From Oscillospiraceae bacterium (GTDB lineage Bacteria; Bacillota; Clostridia; Oscillospirales; Ruminococcaceae): a stretch of 37,878 bases of DNA. How positions within the stretch are numbered: the stretch's first letter is position 1; each line of letters begins with the position of its first letter. Positions 23,216 to 31,503 of this stretch are shown here, piece after piece. The translations under genes were made by a program, and so were the position numbers. Under the pieces are notes generated by a model. The model saw only the letters and a list, made by a program, of their open reading frames with translations, made no database searches and was not told where the DNA came from. Location: positions 1-37,878 of the forward strand of contig JALEOL010000046.1 of assembly GCA_022766785.1 (NCBI GenBank), read 5' to 3'.

Positions 23216-24922
23216 ATGGCTGGACCTATTAGAAATCTGCCCATCGGTCAGATACTGGTGGAGAACGGATTCATCAACGAAAAACAGCTTCAGGAGGCTC
23301 TTGAGAAGCAAAAGACCAGCGGCGGCAAGATGCTGGGCGACGTCATGCTCGAGATGGGACTGGTGTCCGAGACTCAGCTTGCGCAGGCGCTCTCTATAAG
23401 GCTCAAGGTGCCGTTCGTGGATCTTGCGTCGGTGCAGATAAACAAGGACGCAGTAATGAAGATACCCGAGGCTACCGCAAGAGAAAAGACGGTCATCGCG
23501 TTCGATATGAACAACAACCGCCTTATGGTGGCGTCCAACGACCCGATCAACTTCTACATCTTCGAGGAGCTAAAGGTTCAGACCGGCATGGAGATCGTGC
23601 CGCAGATATCCACCAAGACCCAGATCGAGGAGGCTATCGGCAGGTTCTACTCTCAGCAGACCGTAAACAAGGTTATGAACGAGCTGGACGACGAGGCGGC
23701 AGCCGCAGCCCAGCAGAACCAGGTGGACGTACAGTCCGGCGAGCGTATCGACAACGCGCCTATCGTCCGACTGGTAAACACCATGGTGGAGACCGCATTC
23801 CGCATAAACGCGTCGGATATACATATCGAGCCGTTCAAGAACCGCACCCGTATCCGTTTCAGAATAGACGGCGAGCTTGTGGAGCAGGAGGCGATGAAGG
23901 TCTCCCCGGCGCTGCATAACTCCCTGATCACCCGTATCAAGATCCTCGGCGGTATGAATATCGCCGAAAAGAGAATACCGCTTGACGGTCGTTTCGGTAT
24001 GAAGATCGACGGCATAAACCTCGACGTCCGTGTATCTACTATTCCCTGCGTTTACGGCGAGAAGTGCGTTATCCGACTTCTTTCCACCGCCGACGAAAAG
24101 ACAAGAAAGATCACCGACCTCGGTATGACGGATTACAACTACGAGATGTTCAAGCAGATAATCCGCTGCCCCAACGGCGTTATGCTGGTTACAGGCCCTA
24201 CCGGTTCAGGTAAGTCCACCACGCTGTACGCTACCCTCGGCGAGCTTTCCAAGCCGAATGTAAACATCGTTACCGTTGAGGACCCTGTCGAGAAGAAGAT
24301 CGACGGCGTAAACCAGTGTCAGATAAACTCAAAGGCAGGCATGACCTTTGCGGCGGCGCTGCGTTCCATTCTCCGTCAGGACCCGGATATCATAATGGTC
24401 GGAGAGATCCGTGACGGCGAGACAGCCGATATCGCTATCAGAGCCGCGATCACAGGTCACTTCGTGCTTTCTACACTGCATACAAACGACGCAGCCTCCA
24501 CTATCGTCCGTCTGGTGGACATGGGCGTTGCGCCGTACATGGTCGCTTCCTCACTGGTTGGTATTATCGCTCAGCGACTTGTAAAACTCCTGTGCAACGA
24601 CTGCAAGGAGCAGATCACCCTCACAGACCCGGCAGACCTCCGTCTTGTCAGCATGGATAAGCCCGTGCAGATCTGCCAGGCTCACAAGGGCGGCTGCAAG
24701 AAGTGCAGAGGAACAGGCTATTCCGGACGTACCGCTATCCATGAGATAATCGTTACGTCAAACGATATAAAGGAGCTTATCTCCAAGGGCGCTACCGCAG
24801 AGGAGATAGGTGCAAAGGCTACGGAAAACGGCACGCTCCTGCTTCGTGACAACGTTACGAAAATGGTGCTCGCCGGACGTACCACCATGGACGAGCTGGT
24901 AAAGGCAACCTATACCGTCTGA
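23216..24922 (+). CDS. pilB: Type IV pilus extension ATPase
   Basis: PilB hydrolyses ATP in the cytoplasm to drive pilus assembly. In this 568-residue protein residues 1-145 are an MshEN-type N-terminal domain (GQILVENGFI, LGDVMLEMGLV), a fold that binds cyclic di-GMP in some relatives. The ATPase core has Walker A GPTGSGKST (327-335), VEDPVE, a Walker-B-like DPDIIMVGEIRD (389-400) and a His box. A four-Cys zinc site comprises CNDC (460-463) and CKKC (494-497). ATG 23216 follows AAAGGAAG; an upstream in-frame start is less likely. The gene is divergent from pilD and followed by pilT. Whether this MshEN copy binds the signal is not shown, but an HD-GYP protein is nearby. Confidence 0.95.
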   Translation: MAGPIRNLPIGQILVENGFINEKQLQEALEKQKTSGGKMLGDVMLEMGLVSETQLAQALSIRLKVPFVDLASVQINKDAVMKIPEATAREKTVIAFDMNNNRLMVASNDPINFYIFEELKVQTGMEIVPQISTKTQIEEAIGRFYSQQTVNKVMNELDDEAAAAAQQNQVDVQSGERIDNAPIVRLVNTMVETAFRINASDIHIEPFKNRTRIRFRIDGELVEQEAMKVSPALHNSLITRIKILGGMNIAEKRIPLDGRFGMKIDGINLDVRVSTIPCVYGEKCVIRLLSTADEKTRKITDLGMTDYNYEMFKQIIRCPNGVMLVTGPTGSGKSTTLYATLGELSKPNVNIVTVEDPVEKKIDGVNQCQINSKAGMTFAAALRSILRQDPDIIMVGEIRDGETADIAIRAAITGHFVLSTLHTNDAASTIVRLVDMGVAPYMVASSLVGIIAQRLVKLLCNDCKEQITLTDPADLRLVSMDKPVQICQAHKGGCKKCRGTGYSGRTAIHEIIVTSNDIKELISKGATAEEIGAKATENGTLLLRDNVTKMVLAGRTTMDELVKATYTV

Positions 24923-25053
24923 CAAAGAGCGCAAAGTTATTACCCACAGGATAATCACCGCGGGATACGGACAGCGGAAAGCCGTGCGCGGAATTACCCC
25001 ACGGGAATGGCAGAGCGCCGCCGGAATACTTATTTAAAAGGAGCGTAACAATC

Positions 25054-26145
25054 GTGGAAGGCATGAACACAAACAATATAATGGACATCAACAGGATACT
25101 GGACGAGGCAAGAGAGCTTGGCTGTTCGGACTTGCACTTCACCGCAGGTCTGCCTCCGGTAGTACGTCTGCATGGCTCCATAAGAAAGCTCAGCGGCTAT
25201 CCGGACTGTACTGAGCCTATTATCGTAAACATAATCAACCAGATAACCTCTATCAAGCACAAATCCCAGATATCCAAGGGTCTGGACACCGACTTCTCGT
25301 ATGTGTCCACCGCAGGCTTCCGTCACAGAGTCAACGTATACCGCCAGAGAGGATACCACGCAGTTGCTATCCGACTTCTGCGCAACGATATCCCGACTCT
25401 AGCAGACCTCTCCCTGCCGGCTACCCTGGGCGAGTTCGCAATGGCGCCCCGTGGTCTGGTGCTGGTAACAGGCCCTACCGGTTCCGGTAAGTCCACCACC
25501 CTTGCGGCGATGATCGACCACATCAACCGTTCGAAGAACTGCCACATCATCACCGTAGAGGATCCTATCGAGTATCTTCACACACATAAGCAGTCCATGG
25601 TGAACCAGCGTGAGATCGGGCAGGACGTTGACAGCTTCGCAGGATCGCTGAGAGCAGCGCTCCGTGAAGACCCGGACGTTATCCTGGTCGGAGAAATGCG
25701 TGACTTTGAGACGATCAACGCGGCTGTTACCGCGGCAGAAACAGGTCACCTGGTATTCTCCACGCTGCATACCACCGGCGCGGCTGAAACTATCGACCGT
25801 ATCATCGACGTTTATCCGCCGCACTCCCAGGGTCAGATCCGTTCCCAGCTTGCGAACTCCGTTGTCGGCATTATATCCCAGACCCTCGTGCCCACCGCCG
25901 ACGGCAAGGGACGCTGCGCGGCTCTGGAGATACTCGCGGCGACGGACGCTATCCGCTCCATGATCCGTGAGGGTAAGATATTCCAGGTTCCCACCGCTAT
26001 CGCTACCGGTAAGAAGAACGGAATGTTCACCCTTGACCAGGATCTCGCGCGGCTTGTTAATGTCGGCAAGATCACCAAGGAAGTGGCTCTCACACGCTGC
26101 CAGGATCCCAACGAGTTCAAGAGATACCTGTCGGCAGGCTATTGA
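25054..26145 (+). CDS. pilT: Type IV pilus retraction ATPase
   Basis: PilT disassembles the pilus for twitching. The 363-residue sequence has GCSDLHF near the N-terminus and Walker A GPTGSGKST (140-148). It also has VEDPIEY, AALREDPDVILVGEMRD (Asp and Walker B boxes) and the His box GHLVFSTLHTTGA. The AIRNLIRE motif typical of retraction motors appears as AIRSMIREGK. No zinc tetra-Cys is present, which distinguishes it from PilB. The start is GTG with AAGGAG 10 bp upstream; an ATG three codons on is further from it. It lies 131 bp after pilB and is followed by a hairpin that may partly terminate. Confidence 0.95.
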   Translation: MEGMNTNNIMDINRILDEARELGCSDLHFTAGLPPVVRLHGSIRKLSGYPDCTEPIIVNIINQITSIKHKSQISKGLDTDFSYVSTAGFRHRVNVYRQRGYHAVAIRLLRNDIPTLADLSLPATLGEFAMAPRGLVLVTGPTGSGKSTTLAAMIDHINRSKNCHIITVEDPIEYLHTHKQSMVNQREIGQDVDSFAGSLRAALREDPDVILVGEMRDFETINAAVTAAETGHLVFSTLHTTGAAETIDRIIDVYPPHSQGQIRSQLANSVVGIISQTLVPTADGKGRCAALEILAATDAIRSMIREGKIFQVPTAIATGKKNGMFTLDQDLARLVNVGKITKEVALTRCQDPNEFKRYLSAGY

Positions 26146-26163
26146 TCGCAGAAAAAATTTCAC

Positions 26164-26202
26164 TCCCGGCTGACGGGCAGAAGCACCACAGCCGGGATAT
26201 TT
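26164..26202 (+). terminator. Hairpin after pilT
   Basis: TCCCGGCTG (26164-26172) and CAGCCGGGA (26189-26197) make a perfect 9-bp stem with a 16-nt loop, followed by TATTTC. The weak T tract suggests partial termination before the next pilin gene. Confidence 0.55.
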
Positions 26203-26245
26203 CGACAGCGCACTGACATGAAATAAAGGGAGAGTTTGGTAATTT

Positions 26246-26872
26246 ATGAAAAGGAAAGAACGGCTGGGGCAGCGCCGTGGGTTCACGATAGTGGAGCTTG
26301 TGGCGGTAATTGCGATAATCGGCGTGCTGGCAGTGGTGCTGGTTCCAACGCTTGTCGGGGTGGTGACCGATTCCAGGATATCCTCCGCAAACCAGACCGC
26401 AAGGCAGATAAGGGACAGGGCAGGCGAGTTCATGACAAAAATGGACACCCAGAACGATACGCATATTAACGGCAGTCAGACCGTAAATATAGTGATACAG
26501 GACGGTCTCTGGAGCATTTCCGGCGGAAGTGCCTCAGACTGGCTGGACGGCGTGAACCACTGGTCGTCCAGTGAAAGCGTGCAGGTATCCGGCGGTCTGC
26601 CTAATCAGAGCACCGAGCTTCTTTCGTATCTGGCGCATGCGCTGGGGGGAATAAAGTCCGCCTATGTTGAGATACATGTCACCACCAGCTATATCGTGGG
26701 GGTTTCCGTGGTCGAGGGTTCCACCACAGCCGCACCGTCCATGCCTGCTATGGACGATTTCAGGGCAGAGCGTTTCGGCTTCGGCGGCTCGGATAAGGCA
26801 GGATATTATGACGGGTGGTTCATCGGTACTGCGCCCAGGCTGGAGCTTGATACGGGAGCTGAGGCTTCCTGA
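26246..26872 (+). CDS. Type IV pilin-like protein
   Basis: This 208-residue protein has a prepilin signal QRRGFTIVELVAVIAIIGVLAV: cleavage after Gly, Phe1, Glu5 and a long hydrophobic helix. The first 50 mature residues closely resemble the probable major pilin 900 bp downstream (TLVGVVTDSRISSANQTA against TMIGVVQDSNITSANSTA), so the two are paralogs. The rest diverges. It lacks the strong codon bias of the major pilin gene. It lies 100 bp after pilT, with GGGAGA upstream. It is likely a minor or alternative pilin. Confidence 0.85.
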   Translation: MKRKERLGQRRGFTIVELVAVIAIIGVLAVVLVPTLVGVVTDSRISSANQTARQIRDRAGEFMTKMDTQNDTHINGSQTVNIVIQDGLWSISGGSASDWLDGVNHWSSSESVQVSGGLPNQSTELLSYLAHALGGIKSAYVEIHVTTSYIVGVSVVEGSTTAAPSMPAMDDFRAERFGFGGSDKAGYYDGWFIGTAPRLELDTGAEAS

Positions 26873-27029
26873 ACGGAACTTTGCACGACTAAAGCGTTTT
26901 TGGGCGGTTTGTGTAAACAGGTTACATGTGTTACATAAAAACATAAAACAATTTGCACAAAAAAAGTCACCGAAAATAGATTGTTTTCAACGAATTTACG
27001 CCTTTGCTTCAAAAATATTGAAAAAACAC

Positions 27030-27058
27030 TTGCATTTTTCTTAACGATAGGCTATAAT
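27030..27058 (+). promoter_or_regulatory. Promoter of the probable major pilin gene
   Basis: TTGCAT (27030-27035), a 17-bp spacer and TATAAT (27053-27058), in an AT-rich stretch that sets it off from the coding regions. The leader of about 92 nt carries a 9-bp hairpin, TATAACTCC / GGGGTTATA (27104-27124), before AGGAGGT. Confidence 0.75.
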
Positions 27059-27157
27059 GTGATTACAGCAAAGGGAAACGTACCGGCGCTTATTTAACAT
27101 GGATATAACTCCGCTGGGGTTATACATAAACAAATTTTTTTACAGGAGGTCTTTACA

Positions 27158-27778
27158 ATGATAAAGAAGCTTCAGGCTCTCAGAGCCAAGAAGGGCTTTA
27201 CTCTCGTAGAGCTCGTAGTAGTAATCGCTATCATCGGCGTACTTGCTGCTATTCTCGTTCCTACCATGATCGGCGTTGTTCAGGATTCCAACATCACTTC
27301 TGCTAACTCCACCGCATCGCAGATCAAGACCCAGGCAAGCGCATTCCTGACCAAGGCAGACGCTGACAAGAACGCTATCAGAGGCACCGACAGCATGGCT
27401 ACTCTGAAGTTCACAGTTACATCTTCTGGTTGGACAGATGCAGGTAGTGATAGTGTTACTTTTGGTACGGCTAGCCCTGCTAAGTACACTGTTACCGGCG
27501 GCACAGATAAGAACGCTGACTTTGCTCTGTTTATGCAGGATGTTCTTCGTGACTTCAAGAACGGTTACGTTGAGATCTACATCAAGAGCGCAGCTGTTAT
27601 CGGTGTAGCAGTTGTTCCCGGTGGCGCTGCTGCTGACATCCCTACAGCTCTCAATACTGATGCTACCGTTTGGGAAGGCTCTCAGGAGATCACATGGGCA
27701 GGCAACAAGGCAGGCGTAGGCGCTGACAGCGTTATCGTTGGTACTTGCCCTCCCATCAAGCACGTTGCTTCTACCTGA
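27158..27778 (+). CDS. Probable major type IV pilin
   Basis: The signal is RAKKGFTLVELVVVIAIIGV, a consensus class III prepilin cleavage site with Phe1 and Glu5. The mature chain has about 190 residues and no Cys pair. This is the likeliest major subunit because it has its own promoter, a strong AGGAGGT site and visible codon bias toward GCT, GTT, ATC and AAG compared with its neighbours. A GAAA-capped hairpin also follows. Those traits fit high expression. It is a paralog of the pilin genes on either side. Pilins share little beyond the N-terminus, so the fold of the head cannot be judged here. Confidence 0.88.
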   Translation: MIKKLQALRAKKGFTLVELVVVIAIIGVLAAILVPTMIGVVQDSNITSANSTASQIKTQASAFLTKADADKNAIRGTDSMATLKFTVTSSGWTDAGSDSVTFGTASPAKYTVTGGTDKNADFALFMQDVLRDFKNGYVEIYIKSAAVIGVAVVPGGAAADIPTALNTDATVWEGSQEITWAGNKAGVGADSVIVGTCPPIKHVAST

Positions 27779-27817
27779 TAGAAGAAAAGCTGACTAAGCT
27801 GATCAATTAACACAACG

Positions 27818-27845
27818 TTCCTCGGCGGCGAAAGCCGTCGGGGAA
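27818..27845 (+). terminator. GAAA-capped hairpin after the major pilin gene
   Basis: A 12-bp stem (27818-27829 with 27834-27845, two wobble pairs) has a GAAA tetraloop. It is very stable, but ATTAGTG follows rather than a T run. This suits partial termination or protection of the upstream mRNA end, giving more major pilin than downstream pilin. A second inverted repeat, ATTATTCAA (27854-27862) with TTGAATAAT (27881-27889), follows. Confidence 0.6.
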
Positions 27846-27924
27846 TTAGTGCTATTATTCAAGCGTTCATGCGTGAGGGTTTGAATAATGGCGCTGCACA
27901 AATTCACGAAAGGCGGAATATCGC

Positions 27925-28686
27925 ATGATACAATACCTTCAGAGAATGAGAAACAAAAAGGGCTTCACGATCGTTGAGCTGATAGTCGTAATGGCTATAA
28001 TCGGAGTACTCATTGCAGTCATTGCCACAAACATGATCGGCGGAAACACCGACAAGCAGCTTGCCGCCAACACCAATGCAAAGGCTTTCTTCACGGCGGC
28101 ACAGCTTACAATGACCCGTGCGCAGCTGACCGAGCGTTCGATCGTGACTTATGAGGACAGCGACACCCACTACATCGACTATGTGAACGGCGTGAACGTG
28201 ATAAAGGGCACCGTGGGCAGAACCAAGAATTATCTGTTCATCGAGGCCAAATTCAGCCAGAACGGTATCGTGGGTATCCACATTGCCGACACCTTTGACC
28301 GCCTGATGAACCGCGATGAGCCCGACGGCACCATGACAAAGCTGGAGAGCTACATAAGCCAGAATATCGACAAGTATCTTGCGGAAAGCTATGACGGATA
28401 TTTCTACGCCCTGGTGGAAAACGACTTCAAGGTCAGATGCACGCATTACTGCGATGTAAGACTGCCCGAGCGCAGCAAGGTATCCTCCACCGCCGAGTTC
28501 ATCGACTCCATGATGATAAATTCGGACGAAAGGGTAAAGGGCAACGACAGGATCCTGGGCACCTGCATGGACGTTATCGATGATGACAACTACCTGATCC
28601 CGACAGCCGGTCAGTATGTGTTCTCGTTACCCGGTCTGACCGAAACAGAGCGCCACCTCTATTACGATACATTAAGCCCGATCTGA
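27925..28686 (+). CDS. Type IV pilin-like protein
   Basis: This 253-residue protein has the prepilin signal RNKKGFTIVELIVVMAIIGVL (cleavage after Gly, Phe1, Glu5). The hydrophobic helix is followed by NMIGGNTDKQLAANTNAKAF, distantly like the two upstream pilins, but the head is different, with two nearby Cys (CTHYC, about 172-176) and one more at about 214. It follows the major pilin after two hairpins, with AAAGGCGG before the ATG, so it may be made at a lower level as a minor pilin. The last pilus gene in the locus; an inverted-repeat element follows. Confidence 0.84.
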   Translation: MIQYLQRMRNKKGFTIVELIVVMAIIGVLIAVIATNMIGGNTDKQLAANTNAKAFFTAAQLTMTRAQLTERSIVTYEDSDTHYIDYVNGVNVIKGTVGRTKNYLFIEAKFSQNGIVGIHIADTFDRLMNRDEPDGTMTKLESYISQNIDKYLAESYDGYFYALVENDFKVRCTHYCDVRLPERSKVSSTAEFIDSMMINSDERVKGNDRILGTCMDVIDDDNYLIPTAGQYVFSLPGLTETERHLYYDTLSPI

Positions 28687-28704
28687 CATCAGAAAAAATA
28701 TTGC

Positions 28705-28922
28705 TGACCCTCGGTTATTGCCGGGGGTCTCAGCTTGTCGAAAAAAACTATTTTGATCAATGAAAATTGAATAATGAATAAAAATGGTATCGGCATACGC
28801 CGACGCTATTATAATACCGCGCCCGAAGGGCGCACCATAACTCCTCACTCCTCACTATTCACTACTATATAATCATCATGGTTTTTCGACAGACTGTGAC
28901 CCTCGGTTATTCCCGGGGGTCT
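28705..28922. repeat. Second palindromic element with paired terminator hairpins
   Basis: A 26-bp sequence at 28705-28730 recurs at 28897-28922 with one difference. Each copy is a hairpin of the type GACCCTCGG...CCGGGGGTC; the right copy ends in TCTTTG and is a proper terminator. Between them lies a unit, 28736-28891, bounded by TGTCGAAAAA and TTTTTCGACA. Its interior is AT-rich and holds a nested imperfect inverted repeat centred on GCGCCCGAAGGGCGC, with rows of short ACTCCTC-type repeats. The plan (terminator, GTCGAAAAA, variable core, TTTTTCGAC, terminator) equals that at 10583-10828, though the cores differ. No protein is encoded. Confidence 0.75.
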
Positions 28923-28961
28923 TTGTTTTCGTCTTTTTTTCAAAAAAATGTCTGCTTTCGC

Positions 28962-28988
28962 TAAAGTTTCGGTGACAGCTGCCGATAA
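28962..28988 (+). promoter_or_regulatory. Sigma-28 (SigD/FliA) promoter of the late flagellar operon
   Basis: TAAA (28962-28965), exactly 15 bp, then GCCGATAA (28981-28988) is a perfect match to the flagellar sigma factor consensus. It lies about 110 bp before flgM and no sigma-A promoter is evident in between. Confidence 0.92.
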
Positions 28989-29098
28989 TATCAATAGGCG
29001 GAATATCGCAAGGCACAGGCTGTGCGATTCCTGTCCGCTGTTACAGAGAACGAACAGAAGAAAGACGACACAAACATTTTGCAGAGGAGGCAGAGTTT

Positions 29099-29356
29099 AT
29101 GGAGATAAAAAGAATAAACGGGGTACTTTCCGCATACAACACCGCCAGAAAAGGCGCTGCGCCCAGGGCGGAGACTGCTTCCCAGGTCAGGAATACCGAC
29201 AGGGTGGAGTTCGGGTTCGACAAGGCGCTCCAGGCGGCAAAGAACGGTATCGCAGCCGCAGTCAGGGCGGACGCGACTCCCCAGGAGATAGATCAGGCGA
29301 AGTCCATGGACAGCGTTGAGCCGGCAGACCTCGCAAGCTACATCATTTTCGGGTGA
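29099..29356 (+). CDS. flgM: Anti-sigma-28 factor FlgM
   Basis: FlgM holds the flagellar sigma factor inactive until the hook is finished, then is exported. The 85-residue, largely disordered sequence has the family feel: N-terminal MEIKRINGVLSAYN, a middle TDRVEFGFDKALQAAKNGI, and a C-terminal helix pair. It is the first gene after a sigma-28 promoter, so the sigma factor would drive its own inhibitor, as in B. subtilis. GGAGG precedes the ATG, and flgN follows within 5 bp. The family is weakly conserved; context makes the call firm. Confidence 0.85.
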   Translation: MEIKRINGVLSAYNTARKGAAPRAETASQVRNTDRVEFGFDKALQAAKNGIAAAVRADATPQEIDQAKSMDSVEPADLASYIIFG

Positions 29357-29360
29357 CGGC

Positions 29361-29840
29361 ATGGACGAGAAAACCGCACAGGCAGTGATCAGATGCCTTG
29401 AGATCGACTGCGATTTCTACCGGGAGCTGTACAAGTTCCTCATGAAAAAGCACACGAAGATCCTCGACGACGACCTGGACTGGCTCACCCAGTCGCTCAA
29501 CACCGAGCAGGCTTACGTTATGAAGAGCCAGTCGCTGGAGAACAAGCGGCAGTCGCTGTTCCAGGGGCTTGGCATCGCGGACAGGAAGCTGTCTGACATG
29601 ATAGACGAAGTCCCCGAGGGATACCGCGCCAAGATGAAGCAGCTTTCCAGCCAGCTCGGCGACCTGGTGGACAACATCAAGGAAATAAACGAACAGACCA
29701 ACGAGATAGTCAGGCGAAAGCTGGAGAACCAGCAGGAGCTTGTGAAGCGCGCCGGTATATTCAACAAGCCGGAGACCTACAACAAGAGCGCTTCAAAAGT
29801 CACCGGCGGCAGCTCCGCAAAGGCTTTCAGAGAGGTTTGA
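29361..29840 (+). CDS. flgN: FlgN-family flagellar export chaperone
   Basis: FlgN binds the hook-associated proteins FlgK and FlgL in the cytoplasm before export. The 159-residue sequence is helical (KILDDDLDWLTQSLNTEQAYV, ENKRQSLFQGLGIADRKLSD), with a coiled-coil stretch near 100-130 and a Ser-rich tail. ATG 29361 is chosen: it lies 5 bp after flgM and gives the usual FlgN start; frames opening earlier would run inside flgM. Its ribosome-binding site is weak (GGGTGA), which suggests coupling to flgM translation. Its target genes flgK and flgL follow directly. Confidence 0.88.
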   Translation: MDEKTAQAVIRCLEIDCDFYRELYKFLMKKHTKILDDDLDWLTQSLNTEQAYVMKSQSLENKRQSLFQGLGIADRKLSDMIDEVPEGYRAKMKQLSSQLGDLVDNIKEINEQTNEIVRRKLENQQELVKRAGIFNKPETYNKSASKVTGGSSAKAFREV

Positions 29841-29882
29841 TAAGGCACTGCCGGGGTATCCGGCATTACAGGAGGAAAATAT

Positions 29883-31490
29883 ATGCGCCCCACTTTCCTG
29901 GGATTTGAAACACAGAAGCGCACCCTGCAGGTAGCGCAGAAGAGCCTGGATATCGCAGGCAACAACGTTTCCAACATCAACACCATCGGCTACACCCGCC
30001 AGAGGGTGGATCTTTATTCGATGTACGTCAGCGGCAACCAGAGCCTGAGATGGTGCAGCAATACGAATAACCTTTCCCTCAACGGTCAGGGCGTCAACGC
30101 TTACGGCGTGAGCCAGATAAGAGACCAGTACATCGACAAGAGATACCGTGAGAATACCGCGGTGGAAGCGGAGACCGAAAAGACCGTCAATATCCTCTCC
30201 GACATCGAGGACGTGCTGGATAATATCGACACGGACGGTTTGCAGTATTTTACCGAGCAGTACTTCAAGGCTCTGCAGGTTTACTCGGTGGAGCGCCCGG
30301 ACGCCGCAGAGGTGGCGACTATCGCGGCAAACTCGGCGGTGAACCTGTGCAGGCTGCTCAACGACTACAGTGTGAAGCTGCAGGAGGTGGAGGACACCTA
30401 CGTCGGCGAGCTTGAGGATACCGTGGGGTATGTCAACAATCTGCTGGGCGAGATAAACACCCTCAACGACCGTATCGCAAGGGAGCTTATAAACTACCCC
30501 GAAGAATATGGTCCAAATGAGCTTTACGACCAGCTCAACATGTATATCGACGAGCTGGCGAACTACGGCGATATCTCCGTCACAAAGAACGACAACGGCA
30601 CCTACTCCGTTGATATGGCAGGTGTGAATATAATCGACGGCGAGAAGTTCAAGGCGAACTATTTCGTTATGACCGATTACGAGAAAGCCGGCGGTCAGGC
30701 GGTGCTCAATTTCGAGAGCGGCGAGGAGGTAAATCTCCACGCAGGTATCTTAAAGAGCTACACCGACATGCTGAACGGCAACGGCGTTTACGCCACCGGC
30801 AGGCAGAACGGCTCCCACGGCATCGCCTATTACCAGTCCGCGATAGACGAGTTCGCGCGCACCCTTGCGAATACGTTCAACTCCGCAAACGGCGCTGACG
30901 AGGATCCGGCAAGGCAGATGTTCGTAGGCTATCCCTCCGGGGGAACGGATCCCACCGCCGACGAGAACAAGGACGGCGTGCTGGACGGGGGATATTCACA
31001 GGTGCTCATCACCGCCGGGAATATCCACGTTTCCACAGTGTGGAAAGAAAACCCCACCATGATCGGCATGGTGAAGTCGATAGATGAAACCACCGGAAAG
31101 CCGGTTTACGGATATGACGAAGTGACCGGCGAGGACGGAACGGTGAAATTACAGAACACCAACGTGCTCTACCTGCTGTCCAGGTTCGAGAGCGGCGTGA
31201 AGTTCGGCAATGAGAACGACTTCAAGGGTGACGTTTACCAGTACATATCGTTCATCAGCGACCGTCTCGCCGAGACGATAAGCTACGAGACCAGCCGCAA
31301 CGAGACCGCGAAATCCACCGTTGATACGCTGCTTGACGCCCGGGACGAGGTATCCGGCGTGCAGATGGACGAGGAGGGTATCAATATGCTGAACTATCAG
31401 AAGTGGTACAGCGCTTCCTCGCGTATGCTGACGGCTCTCGACGACGCGCTGGATAAGCTGATAAACGGCACCGGCAGAGTGGGACTTTAA
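29883..31490 (+). CDS. flgK: Flagellar hook-associated protein 1
   Basis: FlgK is the first junction protein between hook and filament. The 535-residue protein begins with the conserved rod/hook N-terminus (FLGFETQKRTLQVAQKSLDIAGNNVSNINTIGYTRQ, about 5-40) and ends with the matching helix (EGINMLNYQKWYSASSRMLTALDDALDKLI), the two that pair in a coiled coil. The centre is a variable, outward-facing domain. The length is close to the family average. AGGAGG lies upstream. The operon order flgN-flgK-flgL supports the assignment. Confidence 0.96.
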   Translation: MRPTFLGFETQKRTLQVAQKSLDIAGNNVSNINTIGYTRQRVDLYSMYVSGNQSLRWCSNTNNLSLNGQGVNAYGVSQIRDQYIDKRYRENTAVEAETEKTVNILSDIEDVLDNIDTDGLQYFTEQYFKALQVYSVERPDAAEVATIAANSAVNLCRLLNDYSVKLQEVEDTYVGELEDTVGYVNNLLGEINTLNDRIARELINYPEEYGPNELYDQLNMYIDELANYGDISVTKNDNGTYSVDMAGVNIIDGEKFKANYFVMTDYEKAGGQAVLNFESGEEVNLHAGILKSYTDMLNGNGVYATGRQNGSHGIAYYQSAIDEFARTLANTFNSANGADEDPARQMFVGYPSGGTDPTADENKDGVLDGGYSQVLITAGNIHVSTVWKENPTMIGMVKSIDETTGKPVYGYDEVTGEDGTVKLQNTNVLYLLSRFESGVKFGNENDFKGDVYQYISFISDRLAETISYETSRNETAKSTVDTLLDARDEVSGVQMDEEGINMLNYQKWYSASSRMLTALDDALDKLINGTGRVGL

Positions 31491-31503
31491 GGAGGTAAGC
31501 TGA

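Noticed and set aside
26164..26210. A third GTCGAAAAA-type element after pilT
   Set aside because: Only a single TTTCGACA-like end follows the hairpin; there is no second hairpin copy or partner end.
28801..28870. A CRISPR array in the short ACTCCTC-type repeats
   Set aside because: The repeats are only 7-10 bp, imperfect and without spacers; they are the arm of a nested inverted repeat.
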